From assembly GCA_964411275.1 (NCBI GenBank), contig CAYPKG010000014.1:1-46524 (forward strand): DNA of 46,524 bases, given 5' to 3'. The position numbers were made by a program, and so were the translations under genes. The stretch comes from CAYPKG01 sp964411275. Its GTDB lineage: Bacteria; Bacillota; Clostridia; Christensenellales; CAG-138. This document shows, piece by piece, positions 13,543-22,554 of the stretch (its first letter is position 1; each line of letters begins with the position of its first letter). The notes under the pieces are model-generated. The model was given only the letters and a program-made list of their open reading frames with translations, did no database searches and had not been told where the DNA came from.

Positions 13543-15795
13543 TTACTCCTCCGGGGTAATGGGCGCGAACGCGGCGGCAAATTTTTTGACCCCCTTGCGG
13601 CCAAAGTCGATCTGCACCACAGCGGCGGTGCCGCCGCCCTCCACGGCCAGTATCACGCCGGGGCCGAACTTGGCGTGACTGACCCGCTGGCCCACCGTGA
13701 ACGCCACAGCGGCTTTTGCCTTCCTCCCAGGCGCCGTCTCCGGCTTTGCCGAAATGGAAGGCCTTCCGAACCCCGAATGGAGGGATGCCGCGCTTGCCGG
13801 CGGGCGGCTGTGGAACCCGGCGCTTCGCGCTTCCAGCTCCTGGGGCCTGTTTTCCCCCTTGCTTTGCGGCGGCAGCGCGAACAGCTGCGATGGGATTTCG
13901 TCAAAAAACCGGGACGGTTTGTTATAGTTGGTGCTGCCAAACAAAGTCCGCTGCCTGGTGCAGATCAGGTGCAGCTCCTCTCTCGCCCTGGTGATGCCCA
14001 CATAGCACAGCCGCCGCTCTTCCTCCAGAAGCGTCGGCTCCTGGGCGGTTTTGCGGCTGGGAAACACGGTTTCCTCCATGCCGGGGATCAGCACCACGGG
14101 AAATTCCAGGCCCTTGGCGCTGTGCAGCGTCATCAGCGATACCTGTCCGGCGTCCTCCTCCATGGCATCGATGTCCGCAACCAGCGCCACATTCTCTAAG
14201 AACGCCTGCAAGGGATCCAGCTCCTCCAGCAACGCCGGATCAAGCCCATCCTCAAATTCCTCCAACGCGCCCATCAGCTCCTGCACGTTTTCCGCCCGTG
14301 CCTCATAGCTTTCCTTCTTATTGTCTCTTAAATACCTGTCATACTCCACAACATCCAGCACATGCCTGGCAAAATCCGAAAGGCCCATTGTGTCCTTCAC
14401 CGAGATCAGGTCCGTAATCAGCTGGGCGAAATCCTTGAGCTTGCTGCGCACCCGGCCTGAAACCCCGTTTCCCGGCTCCATCGCCGCAAGAAACAGCGGC
14501 ATTTCCCGGCTTACCGCGTCCAGGGCAAGCTCGTTCATGGCCCCGTCGCCAATGCCCCGGCGCGGCAAATTTACAATCCGCTCAAAGGACACGTCGTCCG
14601 CCGGATTGCTGATCAGCCGCAGGTACGCCATCACGTCCTTGATTTCCTTGCGCTCGTAAAACCTGGTGCCGCCAAACACTTGATAGGGAATGCCGTAGTT
14701 GGATAGCGCGGTTTCCAGCACCCGGCTTTGGGCGTTCATCCGGTACAGCACCGCAAAATCGTCATATCGCTTGCCGTTTCGCGCGCCATTCAATATGGTG
14801 GAGCAGATATAATCCGCCTCGTGCCTCTCGTTCTCCGCGTCAAACCGGTTGATGGGCGCGCCGCCCTCCTTCACGGTCCACAGCCGCTTGCGCTTGCGGC
14901 CCATGTTGTTTTCGATGACGCCGTTGGCAGCGTCGAGTATCACGCTGGTGGAGCGGTAATTCTGCTCCAGCCGCACCACCGTCGCCCCCGGAAAATCCTT
15001 TTCAAACTCCAGTATATTGCGGATGTCCGCACCGCGCCAGCCGTAGATGCTCTGATCGTCGTCGCCCACCACGCAGAGGTTTTTATGCTCCCCTGCCAGC
15101 AGCCCCACCAGCCGGTATTGTGCCATGTTGGTGTCCTGATACTCGTCCACGAGGATATAGCGGAACTTGTCCCGGTATTTTTGAAGCACCTCCGGAAACC
15201 GTTCGAACAGCTCTATTGTTTTTAGTATCAGGTCGTCGAAATCCAGGGCGTTGCTGCGCATTAAGCGTTTTTCATATTCCTTGTACGCCTCCACCAGCAC
15301 ATTGGGGCCAAAGCTCTCCTCTTTCAAAAACTCCAGCGGACGCAGGGGATGGTTTTTCGCGCTGCTGATCCTGTCCTTCACCAAGCGCTTGGGAAATTGT
15401 TTGTCGTCCACCCGCATTTCCTTTAATATGGTGTTGATCAGGCTCATCTGATCGTCCGCGTCGTATATCACGAAGGATTTCGTGTACCCGAGCGGCTCGA
15501 TCTCCCGGCGCAGCAGCCGCGCGCAGCAGGAATGAAACGTCATCACCCACATATCCCTCGGGTCAGTAGAGATCAGCCGTTCTGTCCGCTCCCGCATTTC
15601 CCGGGCGGCCTTGTTGGTAAATGTCAGCGCCAGAATATTCCAGGGGCTCACATGATGGTTTTCAATGAGGTTTGCGATCCTATATGTGAGCACACGGGTT
15701 TTGCCGCTACCAGCGCCCGCCAGCACCAGCAGCGGGCCGTCGATATGTTGTGCCGCCTGTCGCTGGCGGTCGTTTAAATCCTGTAAGTCAAGCAC
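13543..15795 (-). CDS. pcrA: ATP-dependent DNA helicase PcrA (UvrD/Rep family)
   Basis: The 750-aa superfamily 1A helicase moves 3'-5' on DNA in repair and plasmid or replication restart functions. Seen: Q-motif region LNDRQRQAA, Walker A AGAGSGKT (26-33), FTNKAAREM (motif Ia), VDEYQDTN (motif II), GDDDQSIYGWRGAD (motif III), LEQNYRS (motif IV), and LMTLHSAKGLEFPVV (motif V) with VGITRARE (motif VI) near the C-terminal half. The last about 60 residues form the PcrA-type tail (FTVGQRVSHAKFGPGVI). The start is GTG 15795 with AAAGGAG upstream. It is the first gene of the pcrA-ligA-AIRS-like unit, whose promoter is visible at 15861-15832. Confidence 0.96.
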   Translation of the reverse strand: MLDLQDLNDRQRQAAQHIDGPLLVLAGAGSGKTRVLTYRIANLIENHHVSPWNILALTFTNKAAREMRERTERLISTDPRDMWVMTFHSCCARLLRREIEPLGYTKSFVIYDADDQMSLINTILKEMRVDDKQFPKRLVKDRISSAKNHPLRPLEFLKEESFGPNVLVEAYKEYEKRLMRSNALDFDDLILKTIELFERFPEVLQKYRDKFRYILVDEYQDTNMAQYRLVGLLAGEHKNLCVVGDDDQSIYGWRGADIRNILEFEKDFPGATVVRLEQNYRSTSVILDAANGVIENNMGRKRKRLWTVKEGGAPINRFDAENERHEADYICSTILNGARNGKRYDDFAVLYRMNAQSRVLETALSNYGIPYQVFGGTRFYERKEIKDVMAYLRLISNPADDVSFERIVNLPRRGIGDGAMNELALDAVSREMPLFLAAMEPGNGVSGRVRSKLKDFAQLITDLISVKDTMGLSDFARHVLDVVEYDRYLRDNKKESYEARAENVQELMGALEEFEDGLDPALLEELDPLQAFLENVALVADIDAMEEDAGQVSLMTLHSAKGLEFPVVLIPGMEETVFPSRKTAQEPTLLEEERRLCYVGITRAREELHLICTRQRTLFGSTNYNKPSRFFDEIPSQLFALPPQSKGENRPQELEARSAGFHSRPPASAASLHSGFGRPSISAKPETAPGRKAKAAVAFTVGQRVSHAKFGPGVILAVEGGGTAAVVQIDFGRKGVKKFAAAFAPITPEE

Positions 15796-15831
15796 GCTTT
15801 TTCTCCTTTATGCGTATTCATTCGTCTTATC

Positions 15832-15861
15832 ATTATAGCATGTATCAGCCATCATACGCAA
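15832..15861 (-). promoter_or_regulatory. promoter of pcrA-ligA operon
   Basis: On the minus strand TTGCGT (15861-15856), an 18-base spacer, and TATAAT (15837-15832) preceded by TGC, that is an extended -10. It lies 37 bases upstream of the GTG start. GCGTAT/ATACGC arms flank the region as a long inverted repeat. Confidence 0.6.
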
Positions 15862-16003
15862 AACAAACCCGCTGCCGCCCCCAGCCCTTGATCAAAGCAG
15901 CGGTTATAGTACTGTTATTTGCTATTCAAATTGCGCCTGGATCGCAATCTACATGATTTCCAGATAATAAAGCTTTTTTTGCAAGATTTCCTGCATGGTT
16001 TTC
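15862..16003. other. intergenic region between divergent pcrA and PFOR genes
   Basis: The 321-base gap between the pcrA and PFOR start codons holds the two divergent promoters at its edges and the PFOR leader (16033-16116). The middle is moderately AT-rich, with no open frame that has a ribosome-binding site and no recognised RNA. Confidence 0.5.
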
Positions 16004-16032
16004 TTGACACCCCGTTAACGTAATATTATAAT
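16004..16032 (+). promoter_or_regulatory. perfect consensus promoter of the PFOR gene
   Basis: TTGACA (16004-16009), 17-base spacer, TATAAT (16027-16032): full match to the sigma-A consensus. The leader to the ATG at 16117 is about 80 bases. A GTTAAC palindrome lies in the spacer. This predicts very high expression, as expected for a central fermentation enzyme. Confidence 0.85.
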
Positions 16033-16116
16033 GAAATGTGGGTAATCCCGACGGCTGTTTCGCACAGGGCGATGCTGCCGGAAAATAAATATCAACATAA
16101 TGCAGGAGGTTCAGCT

Positions 16117-19100
16117 ATGCCAAAGACAATGACAATTGATGGCAATACCGCAGCAGCACACGTAGCATACGCATTTAGCGATGTGGCCGCGATATTCCCC
16201 ATCACGCCATCCTCCCCTATGGCCGAAGTCGCCGATGACTGGGCGGCAAACGGCCGCCTCAACCTATTTGGTCAGAAAGTCCGCATCGCGGAAATGCAGT
16301 CCGAGGGCGGCGCCGCGGGCGCTGTGCACGGTTCCCTCGCCGCAGGCGCGTTGACCACGACGTTTACCGCCTCCCAGGGGCTGTTGCTGATGATCCCCAA
16401 TATGTACAAAATCAGCGGCGAGCTGCTGCCTTGCGTGTTCCACGTTACCGCCCGTGCCCTCGCGTATCACGCGCTGTCCATATTTGGCGACCACAGCGAC
16501 GTGATGGGCGTGCGCCAGACCGGGTTCGCCATGCTGGCCGCCGCCTCCGTGCAGGAAGTCATGGACCTGGCGCTGGTTTCTCACCTGTCCGCCATCAAAG
16601 CGAGCGTACCCTTCCTGCATTTCTTTGACGGCTTCCGTACCTCCCACGAGGTTCAGAAGATCGAAACCATCGATTATGAAGACATGGAGAAGCTTCTCGA
16701 CCAGGAAGCGGTTGCAAAGTTCCGCGCCCGCGCGCTGAACCCTGAGCATCCCCATATGGGCGGCACCGCCCAGAACCCCGACATCTATTTCCAGGGCCGC
16801 GAAGCCGCCAACAAGTATTACGAAGCGGTACCCGGCATTGTGGAGCATTACATGGAAGAGGTCGGCAAGCTGACCGGCCGCAAATATCACCTGTTTGATT
16901 ACGTAGGCGCGCCCGATGCGGAAAACGTGGTCGTGGTCATGGGCTCCGGCGCGGATGTCTGCGAAGAGACCGTCAATTACCTGAACGCCAAGGGCGCGAA
17001 GCTGGGCGTATTGAAGGTTCGCCTGTACCGCCCATTCGCGGCGGACCGTTTCCTTTCCGCCCTGCCGAAGACCGCGAAAAAGATCACGGTTCTCGACCGC
17101 ACCAAGGAAAGCGGTTCCCTGGGCGAGCCCCTGTATCAGGACATCGTCAATGCTTTCGCGGAAGCGGGCATCAGCGACGTTTCCGTCGTCGGCGGCCGCT
17201 ATGGCCTGGGCTCCAAGGAGTTCACGCCTTCCATGGTCAAGGCCGTGTTCGACAATATGGACGGCGAAAAGAAGAACCACTTTACAGTGGGTATCGTGGA
17301 CGACGTGAGCTTCACCTCTCTTGATGTAAAAGAACAGATCAACGCCGCCCCCGCAGGCACCATCGCCTGTAAGTTCTTTGGTTTGGGTTCTGACGGTACC
17401 GTTGGCGCCAACAAGAACTCCATTAAAATCATCGGCGATCATACGGACATGTACGCCCAGGGCTATTTCTCCTACGACTCGAAAAAGTCCGGCGGCTTCA
17501 CCGTGTCCCACCTGCGCTTTGGCAAGACCCCCATCCAGAGCCCGTACCTGATTGACCAGGCGGACTTTGTAGCCTGCCACAACCCCTCCTACGTCACCCG
17601 CTACGCGGTTGCTGAGGGCATCAAGGACGGCGGCGTGTTCCTGCTCAACTCCCCCTGNNNNNNNNNNATGGAGACGGAGCTTCCCGCTTCCATGAAGCAG
17701 GCCATCGCCAAGAGCCATCTGAAATTCTACAACATCGACGCCATCAAGCTGGCCCGGGAGGTGGGCATGGGCGGCCGTATCAACACAATCATGCAGTCCG
17801 CGTTTTTCAAGCTGGCCGGCGTGATGCCTGTTGACCAGGCCATCGAGTACATGAAATCCGCCGCGAAGAGCTCCTACGGCAGGAAGGGCGATGAAATCGT
17901 CAAGAGGAACTACGATGCCATCGACGCCGGCGTCAATGCCATTGAGGAAATCAAGTATCCCGAGAGCTGGGCCAACGCCACCACCGGCGCCCAGGCTGCC
18001 CACACCACGGACGATCCGTATTTCCAGGGGTTCATCAAGCCCATCCTCGCCCAGGAAGGCGACAAGCTGCCTGTGTCCATGCTGTCTCCCGACGGCACTA
18101 TCCCCACAGGCACCACCAAGTACGAAAAGCGCGGCATCGCGGTGGAAGTGCCCCAATGGATTCCCGAAAACTGCATCCAGTGCAACCAGTGCGCGCTGGT
18201 TTGCCCCCATGCCACCATCCGTCCTTTCGTGGCGAAAGCCGAAAATCTGGCGGATGCGCCCGCTGATTTCGTAACGATCGACGGCAAAGGCAAGGAGGCC
18301 GCCGGGCTACAATTCCGGATACAGATTTCCCCCTTCGACTGCACCGGCTGCGGCAACTGCGCAGACGTCTGCCCGTCCAAGCAAAAGGCATTGAAGATGG
18401 CTCCCTTGAGCGACATCGTCGGCACCGAGGAAGCCAATTGGGAATTCGCCATCAAGCTGCCAGAGGAGAAATTGGAATTGAACCGCGCCACCGTCAAGGG
18501 CAGCCAGTTCCTGCAGCCGCTGTTCGAGTTCTCCGGCGCTTGCGCGGGCTGCGGCGAAACCCCGTACATCAAGCTCATTACCCAGCTGTTTGGCGACCGG
18601 ATGATCGTGGCCAACGCCACAGGCTGTTCCTCCATCTATGGCGGTTCCGCTCCCACCTGCCCCTATACCGTGAACGCGAAGGGCCATGGCCCTGCATGGG
18701 CCAACTCCCTGTTCGAGGACAACGCGGAATTCGGGTACGGCATGAACCTCGCCACCAAGCACCGCCGCGAAAAGCTCACCTCTCTTGTTGAGCAGTTGCG
18801 CGACCTGGCGTGCACAGACGAGGGCAAAGTGGTCATGCAGAACTGGCTGGATAGCAAGGATGACGCGGAAGCCTCCAAGGTAGCGTCCGAGGCCGTGAAA
18901 GAGCTGATCAACCGTCCCTGCGGCAGCGAGTGCAGCGTGGAAGCCAGGGCTGTGAAGGCGCAGATCGCGGAGCTCCAGGATCTCTTGGTTAAGAAGTCCA
19001 TCTGGATATTCGGCGGCGACGGCTGGGCATATGACATCGGCTACGGCGGACTGGATCACGTGCTTGCCATGGGTGAGAATGTAAACGTCCTGGTTCTCGA

Positions 19101-19635
19101 CACCGAGGTGTACTCCAACACCGGCGGTCAGTCCTCTAAGGCTACCCCCACCGGCAGCGTGGCTAAGTTCGCGGCGGCAGGCAAGCGCACCTCCAAGAAG
19201 GATCTCGGCATGATGGCCATGTCCTATGGATATGTCTACGTCGCCAAGGTCAGCATGGGCGCCAACCCCGCGCAGCTCTTGAAGGCGGTCACCGAGGCCG
19301 AGGCCTATGAAGGACCTTCCCTCATCATCGCCTACTCCCCCTGCATCAACCACGGCATCAACATGGGCAAGTCCCAGGCCGAGGCGAAGCTGGCCGTGGA
19401 GTCCGGTTACTGGCCGCTGTACCGCTACAACCCCATGTTGGCGGATCAGGGCAAAAACCCCTTCCAGCTGGATAGCAAGGACCCCAAGACCTCCTATCAG
19501 GAATTCATTCTGGGCGAGGTGCGTTACGCTTCCCTCCAGAAGCAGTTCCCAGAGGCTGCAGCGGAGCTCTTTGAGCGGGCCGAACAGGAAGCCAAGGACA
19601 AGATCGAGTACTACAAGAAACTCAACGATATGTAA
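16117..19635 (+). CDS. nifJ: pyruvate:ferredoxin oxidoreductase (homodimeric type)
   Basis: The product (about 1172 aa) oxidises pyruvate and CoA to acetyl-CoA and CO2 and reduces ferredoxin. Domains in order: pyruvate-binding N-terminal domain with FPITPSSPMAE (28-37), domain II, CoA-binding domain III, gamma domain, a two-[4Fe-4S] ferredoxin domain with CIQCNQCALVCP (from C686) and CTGCGNCADVCP (from C742), and the TPP domain with CAGCGETPY and GDGWAYDIGYGG near residue 968. The start is ATG 16117 with GCAGGAGGT upstream; the frame extends upstream without support. Ten N bases at 17658-17667 hide about four residues but the frame is kept. It pairs functionally with the [FeFe]-hydrogenase encoded nearby. 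Confidence 0.96.
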   Translation: MPKTMTIDGNTAAAHVAYAFSDVAAIFPITPSSPMAEVADDWAANGRLNLFGQKVRIAEMQSEGGAAGAVHGSLAAGALTTTFTASQGLLLMIPNMYKISGELLPCVFHVTARALAYHALSIFGDHSDVMGVRQTGFAMLAAASVQEVMDLALVSHLSAIKASVPFLHFFDGFRTSHEVQKIETIDYEDMEKLLDQEAVAKFRARALNPEHPHMGGTAQNPDIYFQGREAANKYYEAVPGIVEHYMEEVGKLTGRKYHLFDYVGAPDAENVVVVMGSGADVCEETVNYLNAKGAKLGVLKVRLYRPFAADRFLSALPKTAKKITVLDRTKESGSLGEPLYQDIVNAFAEAGISDVSVVGGRYGLGSKEFTPSMVKAVFDNMDGEKKNHFTVGIVDDVSFTSLDVKEQINAAPAGTIACKFFGLGSDGTVGANKNSIKIIGDHTDMYAQGYFSYDSKKSGGFTVSHLRFGKTPIQSPYLIDQADFVACHNPSYVTRYAVAEGIKDGGVFLLNSPXXXXMETELPASMKQAIAKSHLKFYNIDAIKLAREVGMGGRINTIMQSAFFKLAGVMPVDQAIEYMKSAAKSSYGRKGDEIVKRNYDAIDAGVNAIEEIKYPESWANATTGAQAAHTTDDPYFQGFIKPILAQEGDKLPVSMLSPDGTIPTGTTKYEKRGIAVEVPQWIPENCIQCNQCALVCPHATIRPFVAKAENLADAPADFVTIDGKGKEAAGLQFRIQISPFDCTGCGNCADVCPSKQKALKMAPLSDIVGTEEANWEFAIKLPEEKLELNRATVKGSQFLQPLFEFSGACAGCGETPYIKLITQLFGDRMIVANATGCSSIYGGSAPTCPYTVNAKGHGPAWANSLFEDNAEFGYGMNLATKHRREKLTSLVEQLRDLACTDEGKVVMQNWLDSKDDAEASKVASEAVKELINRPCGSECSVEARAVKAQIAELQDLLVKKSIWIFGGDGWAYDIGYGGLDHVLAMGENVNVLVLDTEVYSNTGGQSSKATPTGSVAKFAAAGKRTSKKDLGMMAMSYGYVYVAKVSMGANPAQLLKAVTEAEAYEGPSLIIAYSPCINHGINMGKSQAEAKLAVESGYWPLYRYNPMLADQGKNPFQLDSKDPKTSYQEFILGEVRYASLQKQFPEAAAELFERAEQEAKDKIEYYKKLNDM
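17658..17667. other. assembly gap (10 N) inside the PFOR gene
   Basis: Ten consecutive N follow FLLNSP(W) and precede METELPASM. The reading frame is the same on both sides, so either the gap really is about ten bases or a placeholder happens to keep frame. Missing residues belong to domain III/linker, not to a catalytic motif. Confidence 0.99.
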
Positions 19636-19656
19636 GGGGGGAACGGGGGACGACGT

Positions 19657-19686
19657 CTGTAGCAGTAATCATGATTACTGCTACAG
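19657..19686. repeat. 30-base perfect palindrome
   Basis: The left half CTGTAGCAGTAATCA (19657-19671) is exactly the reverse complement of the right half TGATTACTGCTACAG (19672-19686), with no spacer. It lies 21 bases after the PFOR stop. Its ends CTGTAGC/GCTACAG are shared with the larger inverted repeat at 19770-19826. Confidence 0.9.
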
Positions 19687-19692
19687 TAGGAT

Positions 19693-19711
19693 TTTTCTCC
19701 TCCGGAGAAAA
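19693..19711. repeat. hairpin with U-run potential
   Basis: TTTTCTCC (19693-19700), loop TCC, GGAGAAAA (19704-19711). It is part of the run of hairpins behind PFOR. Confidence 0.6.
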
Positions 19712-19721
19712 CCCGGGGCCT

Positions 19722-19746
19722 AAAAAGGCGTCACTGGCGCCTTTTT
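19722..19746 (+). terminator. intrinsic terminator of the PFOR gene
   Basis: AAAAAGGCG (19722-19730), loop TCACTGG, CGCCTTTTT (19738-19746): GC stem followed by T5 and preceded by A5, so it can work on either strand. It lies 87 bases after the PFOR stop codon. Confidence 0.75.
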
Positions 19747-19769
19747 GCGGCTCTTCTAGCCGCCGGCCC

Positions 19770-19826
19770 GCTGTAGCGCCAAGTGCATCTGAATAATTAT
19801 GCTTGGTATGCACTTAGCGCTACAGC
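19770..19826. repeat. inverted repeat with 19-base arms
   Basis: The arms at 19770-19788 and 19808-19826 are reverse complements except for one position (C versus A). The 19-base loop is AT-rich. The outer part CTGTAGC/GCTACAG matches the ends of the 30-base palindrome 84 bases upstream, so the two look like members of one element family. Confidence 0.75.
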
Positions 19827-19856
19827 CCCCATACCCCCAAAACTTCAATGACAGAT

Positions 19857-19890
19857 AAAAGGTGGGCCATCGCGCCCACCTTTTGTTTTT
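19857..19890. terminator. bidirectional terminator between PFOR and mgl operons
   Basis: AAAAGGTGGGC (19857-19867) and GCCCACCTTTT (19874-19884) form an 11-base stem with a 6-base loop; GTTTTT follows on the plus strand and T-rich sequence on the minus strand. It sits 37 bases beyond the stop of the minus-strand permease gene, whose terminator it probably is. Confidence 0.8.
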
Positions 19891-19920
19891 CAGATATTTG
19901 GTTTTTGGAAGCAGGTTTCC

Positions 19921-20946
19921 TTACTTCTTCGCCAGATACTTTCTAAGGTCGAGTGCAACTGCCACGATGATGACCACGCCCTGTACGATGTAGGTGTAGT
20001 CGCTGGGCACGCCCAGGAACTGGAGGCTGATTTTCAGCACCTCAAACACCAGAACGCCTACGAGGATGCCGGATATCTTGCCGACGCCGCCGTTGGTGGA
20101 CACGCCGCCGATGGTACACGCGGCGATGGCCTCAAGCTCGTAGCCCATGGCCGTGTTGACGGTTGCGCCGCCGGCCTTGGCCGCCAGCAGGAAGCCCGCC
20201 ACGCCGTAGAGGATGCCGGCGGTCATGTAGATGAGTATCTTTGTCTTGGAGGTGTTGACGCCGCTGACCTCCGCCGCGTTCTCGTTACCGCCGATGGCGT
20301 ACATAAACTTGCCGTGGCGGGTTTTGTTATACAGGAACCACATGAGCAGACCGAGCGCCAGGGCGATGATCACCAGCCAGGGAATGTCGTATTTGAGTTT
20401 TATAGCAGGACTGATTGTGTTGATCACCGTGGAGGTAGCGACGCTGGTGAAATCCTTTCGAAAGCCGCCCAGGGGGGACGCGCCGGTATACACCAGCGCA
20501 ACGCCGTATACCAGTGTCTGCATGCCCAGCGTGGCGATAAACGGCGGCACCTTCAGGAAGGACACGACGCAGCCGTTGATGATGCCGATGAGTCCGGTGA
20601 TGATGATAACAAGCAAGAATATCCAAATAATAAACGGCTCAGTGGTCATGCTCTCAAAGAACTTGCCCGTATAATCCCAGCGCTGCAACAGCGTGCCCGC
20701 GATGCAGGCGCCAAGGCCCGCCACCCGGCCGGCTGACAGGTCCGTGCCTTTTGTGATCAGGCAGCCGGACACGCCCAGGGCGATGATAAAGCGCACGGAC
20801 GTATTGCTGGCGAGGTTGATAAAGTTATTCCATGAGAAGAAGTTATTCTTCGTAAACCCTACGCCCAGCGCCAATACTACGATAAGAATGATAATGGCGT
20901 TGTTCTGGACGATGCTCCATACCGACCGCTTCTGTTTCGTTTCCAT
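19921..20946 (-). CDS. mglC: galactose/methylgalactoside ABC transporter permease
   Basis: The 341-aa membrane protein is the permease of a sugar ABC importer of the RbsC/MglC/XylH family, with about ten hydrophobic segments. Family features include ITKGTDLSAGRVAGL near residue 64, the inner loop GGNENAAEVSGVNTSKTK near 216-233 that contacts the ATPase, and TIGGVSTNGGVGKISG near 277. Length equals that of E. coli MglC. ATG 20946 follows GAGGAG. It is the last gene of the mglBAC cluster, 20 bases after mglA. MglC is preferred over RbsC because mglB next door has the galactose-binding calcium loop. Confidence 0.92.
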   Translation of the reverse strand: METKQKRSVWSIVQNNAIIILIVVLALGVGFTKNNFFSWNNFINLASNTSVRFIIALGVSGCLITKGTDLSAGRVAGLGACIAGTLLQRWDYTGKFFESMTTEPFIIWIFLLVIIITGLIGIINGCVVSFLKVPPFIATLGMQTLVYGVALVYTGASPLGGFRKDFTSVATSTVINTISPAIKLKYDIPWLVIIALALGLLMWFLYNKTRHGKFMYAIGGNENAAEVSGVNTSKTKILIYMTAGILYGVAGFLLAAKAGGATVNTAMGYELEAIAACTIGGVSTNGGVGKISGILVGVLVFEVLKISLQFLGVPSDYTYIVQGVVIIVAVALDLRKYLAKK

Positions 20947-20966
20947 GATAAGCTCTCCTCACACTC

Positions 20967-22478
20967 TTACGCAAATTTGGTGGCCAGGCTCATAATTTTC
21001 TCCTGGTTAATCTCTTCGCCCTCAACAATCCCTGTCAGATGCCCGTTGCACATGACCATAATGCGGTCGGACATGCCGATGAGCTCCGGCAGCTCTGACG
21101 AGATCATAATAATCGATTTTCCCTGGCGGGCCAGCTCCGCGATGATGGTATATATTTCGTATTTGGCGCCAACATCGATGCCCCGGGTTGGTTCGTCCAG
21201 TATCAGTACATCCGGGTCGTTGGCCAGCCACCTGCTGATAATCACCTTTTGCTGGTTGCCGCCCGAGAGGGATTGAATAAGGGTTTTGCTGCTGGGGGTT
21301 TTAATGGAGAGCTTTGCCACGTTCTCCTGCACAAGTTTTTCGATCTTCTGGTCATTGAGCATGATCCGAAACTGCACATACTGGTCTAACGACGCGATGG
21401 ACACGTTGTCCGCAACGCTCAATACGCTGAAGATACCCGTTGCCCGGCGGTCCTCCGTCAAAAGCGCGATGCCTTTTTTGATTGCGTCCTGGGGCCGGTT
21501 GATTTTCAGCCGCTTGCCATTGTAGTAAATCTCCCCCTGGGAGATGGCCCGAATGCCGAATATCGCCTCCATCAGCTCCGTCCTCTGGGCGCCCACCAGG
21601 CCGCCAAGGCCCAATATCTCGCCCCGGCGCAGGGAGAAGCTCACGTCCTGGAAGGAGCGTTCGCTGATCGAGGTAAAGTTTTTTATTTCAAATACCACGT
21701 CCCCAGGAACGTTTCCCTTGGGCGGGTACAGGTTGGTCATTTCCCGGCCGACCATGCGGGTGATGATCATGTCCTTGGTCAGTTCATTGGCGGGCCAGGT
21801 GCCCACGCCCTTGCCGTCGCGCATGATTGTGACCTCATCGGAAATGCGCAGTATTTCATCCATTCTGTGGGAGATGTATATGATCGAGCAGCCCTTCTCC
21901 TTGAGATCCGCGATGATGGCAAACAGGGCTTCCACCTCTTTGTCCGTCAGGGACGAGGTGGGCTCGTCTAAAATTACGATTTTTGCGTTGCAGGAAACCG
22001 CCTTCGCGATTTCCACAGACTGCATCTGAGAAACGGAAAGATCCCCCAACCTTGCGGTGGGGTCAAACTCCATACGCACCTCTTTGAGAAGCGCGGCGGT
22101 ATTCTCGTGCATTTTTTTGTGATCCACCACTGGGATAAACCCCAGCAGCTTTTTCATGGGATAGCGGCCGCAATAGATATTCTCAGCCACGCTGCGCTCC
22201 GGGATGGGCTGCAGCTCCTGATGCACCATCGCTATGCCCTTGTTAAGCGCATCCAGCGGGTTGACGACGACGGTATTTTTCCCATCAAGGATGATTTCGC
22301 CCTCGTCCATTTTATAAACACCGAACAGGCATTTCATCAGGGTAGATTTGCCCGCGCCGTTCTCGCCCATCAGGGCATGCACGCTGGCGGGGCGGATTTT
22401 AAAAGACACGTCGTCCAAAGCCTTCACGCCAGGGAAGGATTTGCTGACATTGCGCATCTCCAGTACATATTCACTCAT
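20967..22478 (-). CDS. mglA: galactose/methylgalactoside ABC transporter ATP-binding protein
   Basis: The 503-aa protein contains two ABC ATPase domains in one chain, as in MglA/RbsA. The first has Walker A GENGAGKST (38-46), signature LSVSQMQSVEIAKA and Walker B IVILDEPTSSL. The second has a degenerate P-loop region (GLGGLVGAQRTEL) but a complete signature LSGGNQQKVIISRWL and Walker B VLILDEPTRGID. It powers uptake through MglC. The start is ATG 22478 with GGGGGAG upstream; the frame runs further upstream into the intercistronic hairpin without support. Confidence 0.94.
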   Translation of the reverse strand: MSEYVLEMRNVSKSFPGVKALDDVSFKIRPASVHALMGENGAGKSTLMKCLFGVYKMDEGEIILDGKNTVVVNPLDALNKGIAMVHQELQPIPERSVAENIYCGRYPMKKLLGFIPVVDHKKMHENTAALLKEVRMEFDPTARLGDLSVSQMQSVEIAKAVSCNAKIVILDEPTSSLTDKEVEALFAIIADLKEKGCSIIYISHRMDEILRISDEVTIMRDGKGVGTWPANELTKDMIITRMVGREMTNLYPPKGNVPGDVVFEIKNFTSISERSFQDVSFSLRRGEILGLGGLVGAQRTELMEAIFGIRAISQGEIYYNGKRLKINRPQDAIKKGIALLTEDRRATGIFSVLSVADNVSIASLDQYVQFRIMLNDQKIEKLVQENVAKLSIKTPSSKTLIQSLSGGNQQKVIISRWLANDPDVLILDEPTRGIDVGAKYEIYTIIAELARQGKSIIMISSELPELIGMSDRIMVMCNGHLTGIVEGEEINQEKIMSLATKFA

Positions 22479-22554
22479 GGGTGCTCCCCCTTGCTGTTTG
22501 AGTGGAGCCGCGCGGGGCAGTAACGCCCTGAACGGCAATTGGACTTTACCTGAA

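Noticed and set aside
16264..18210. 648-codon open frame antisense to the PFOR gene
   Set aside because: A shadow of the GC-rich coding strand; no ribosome-binding site or family motif, while PFOR is unmistakable.
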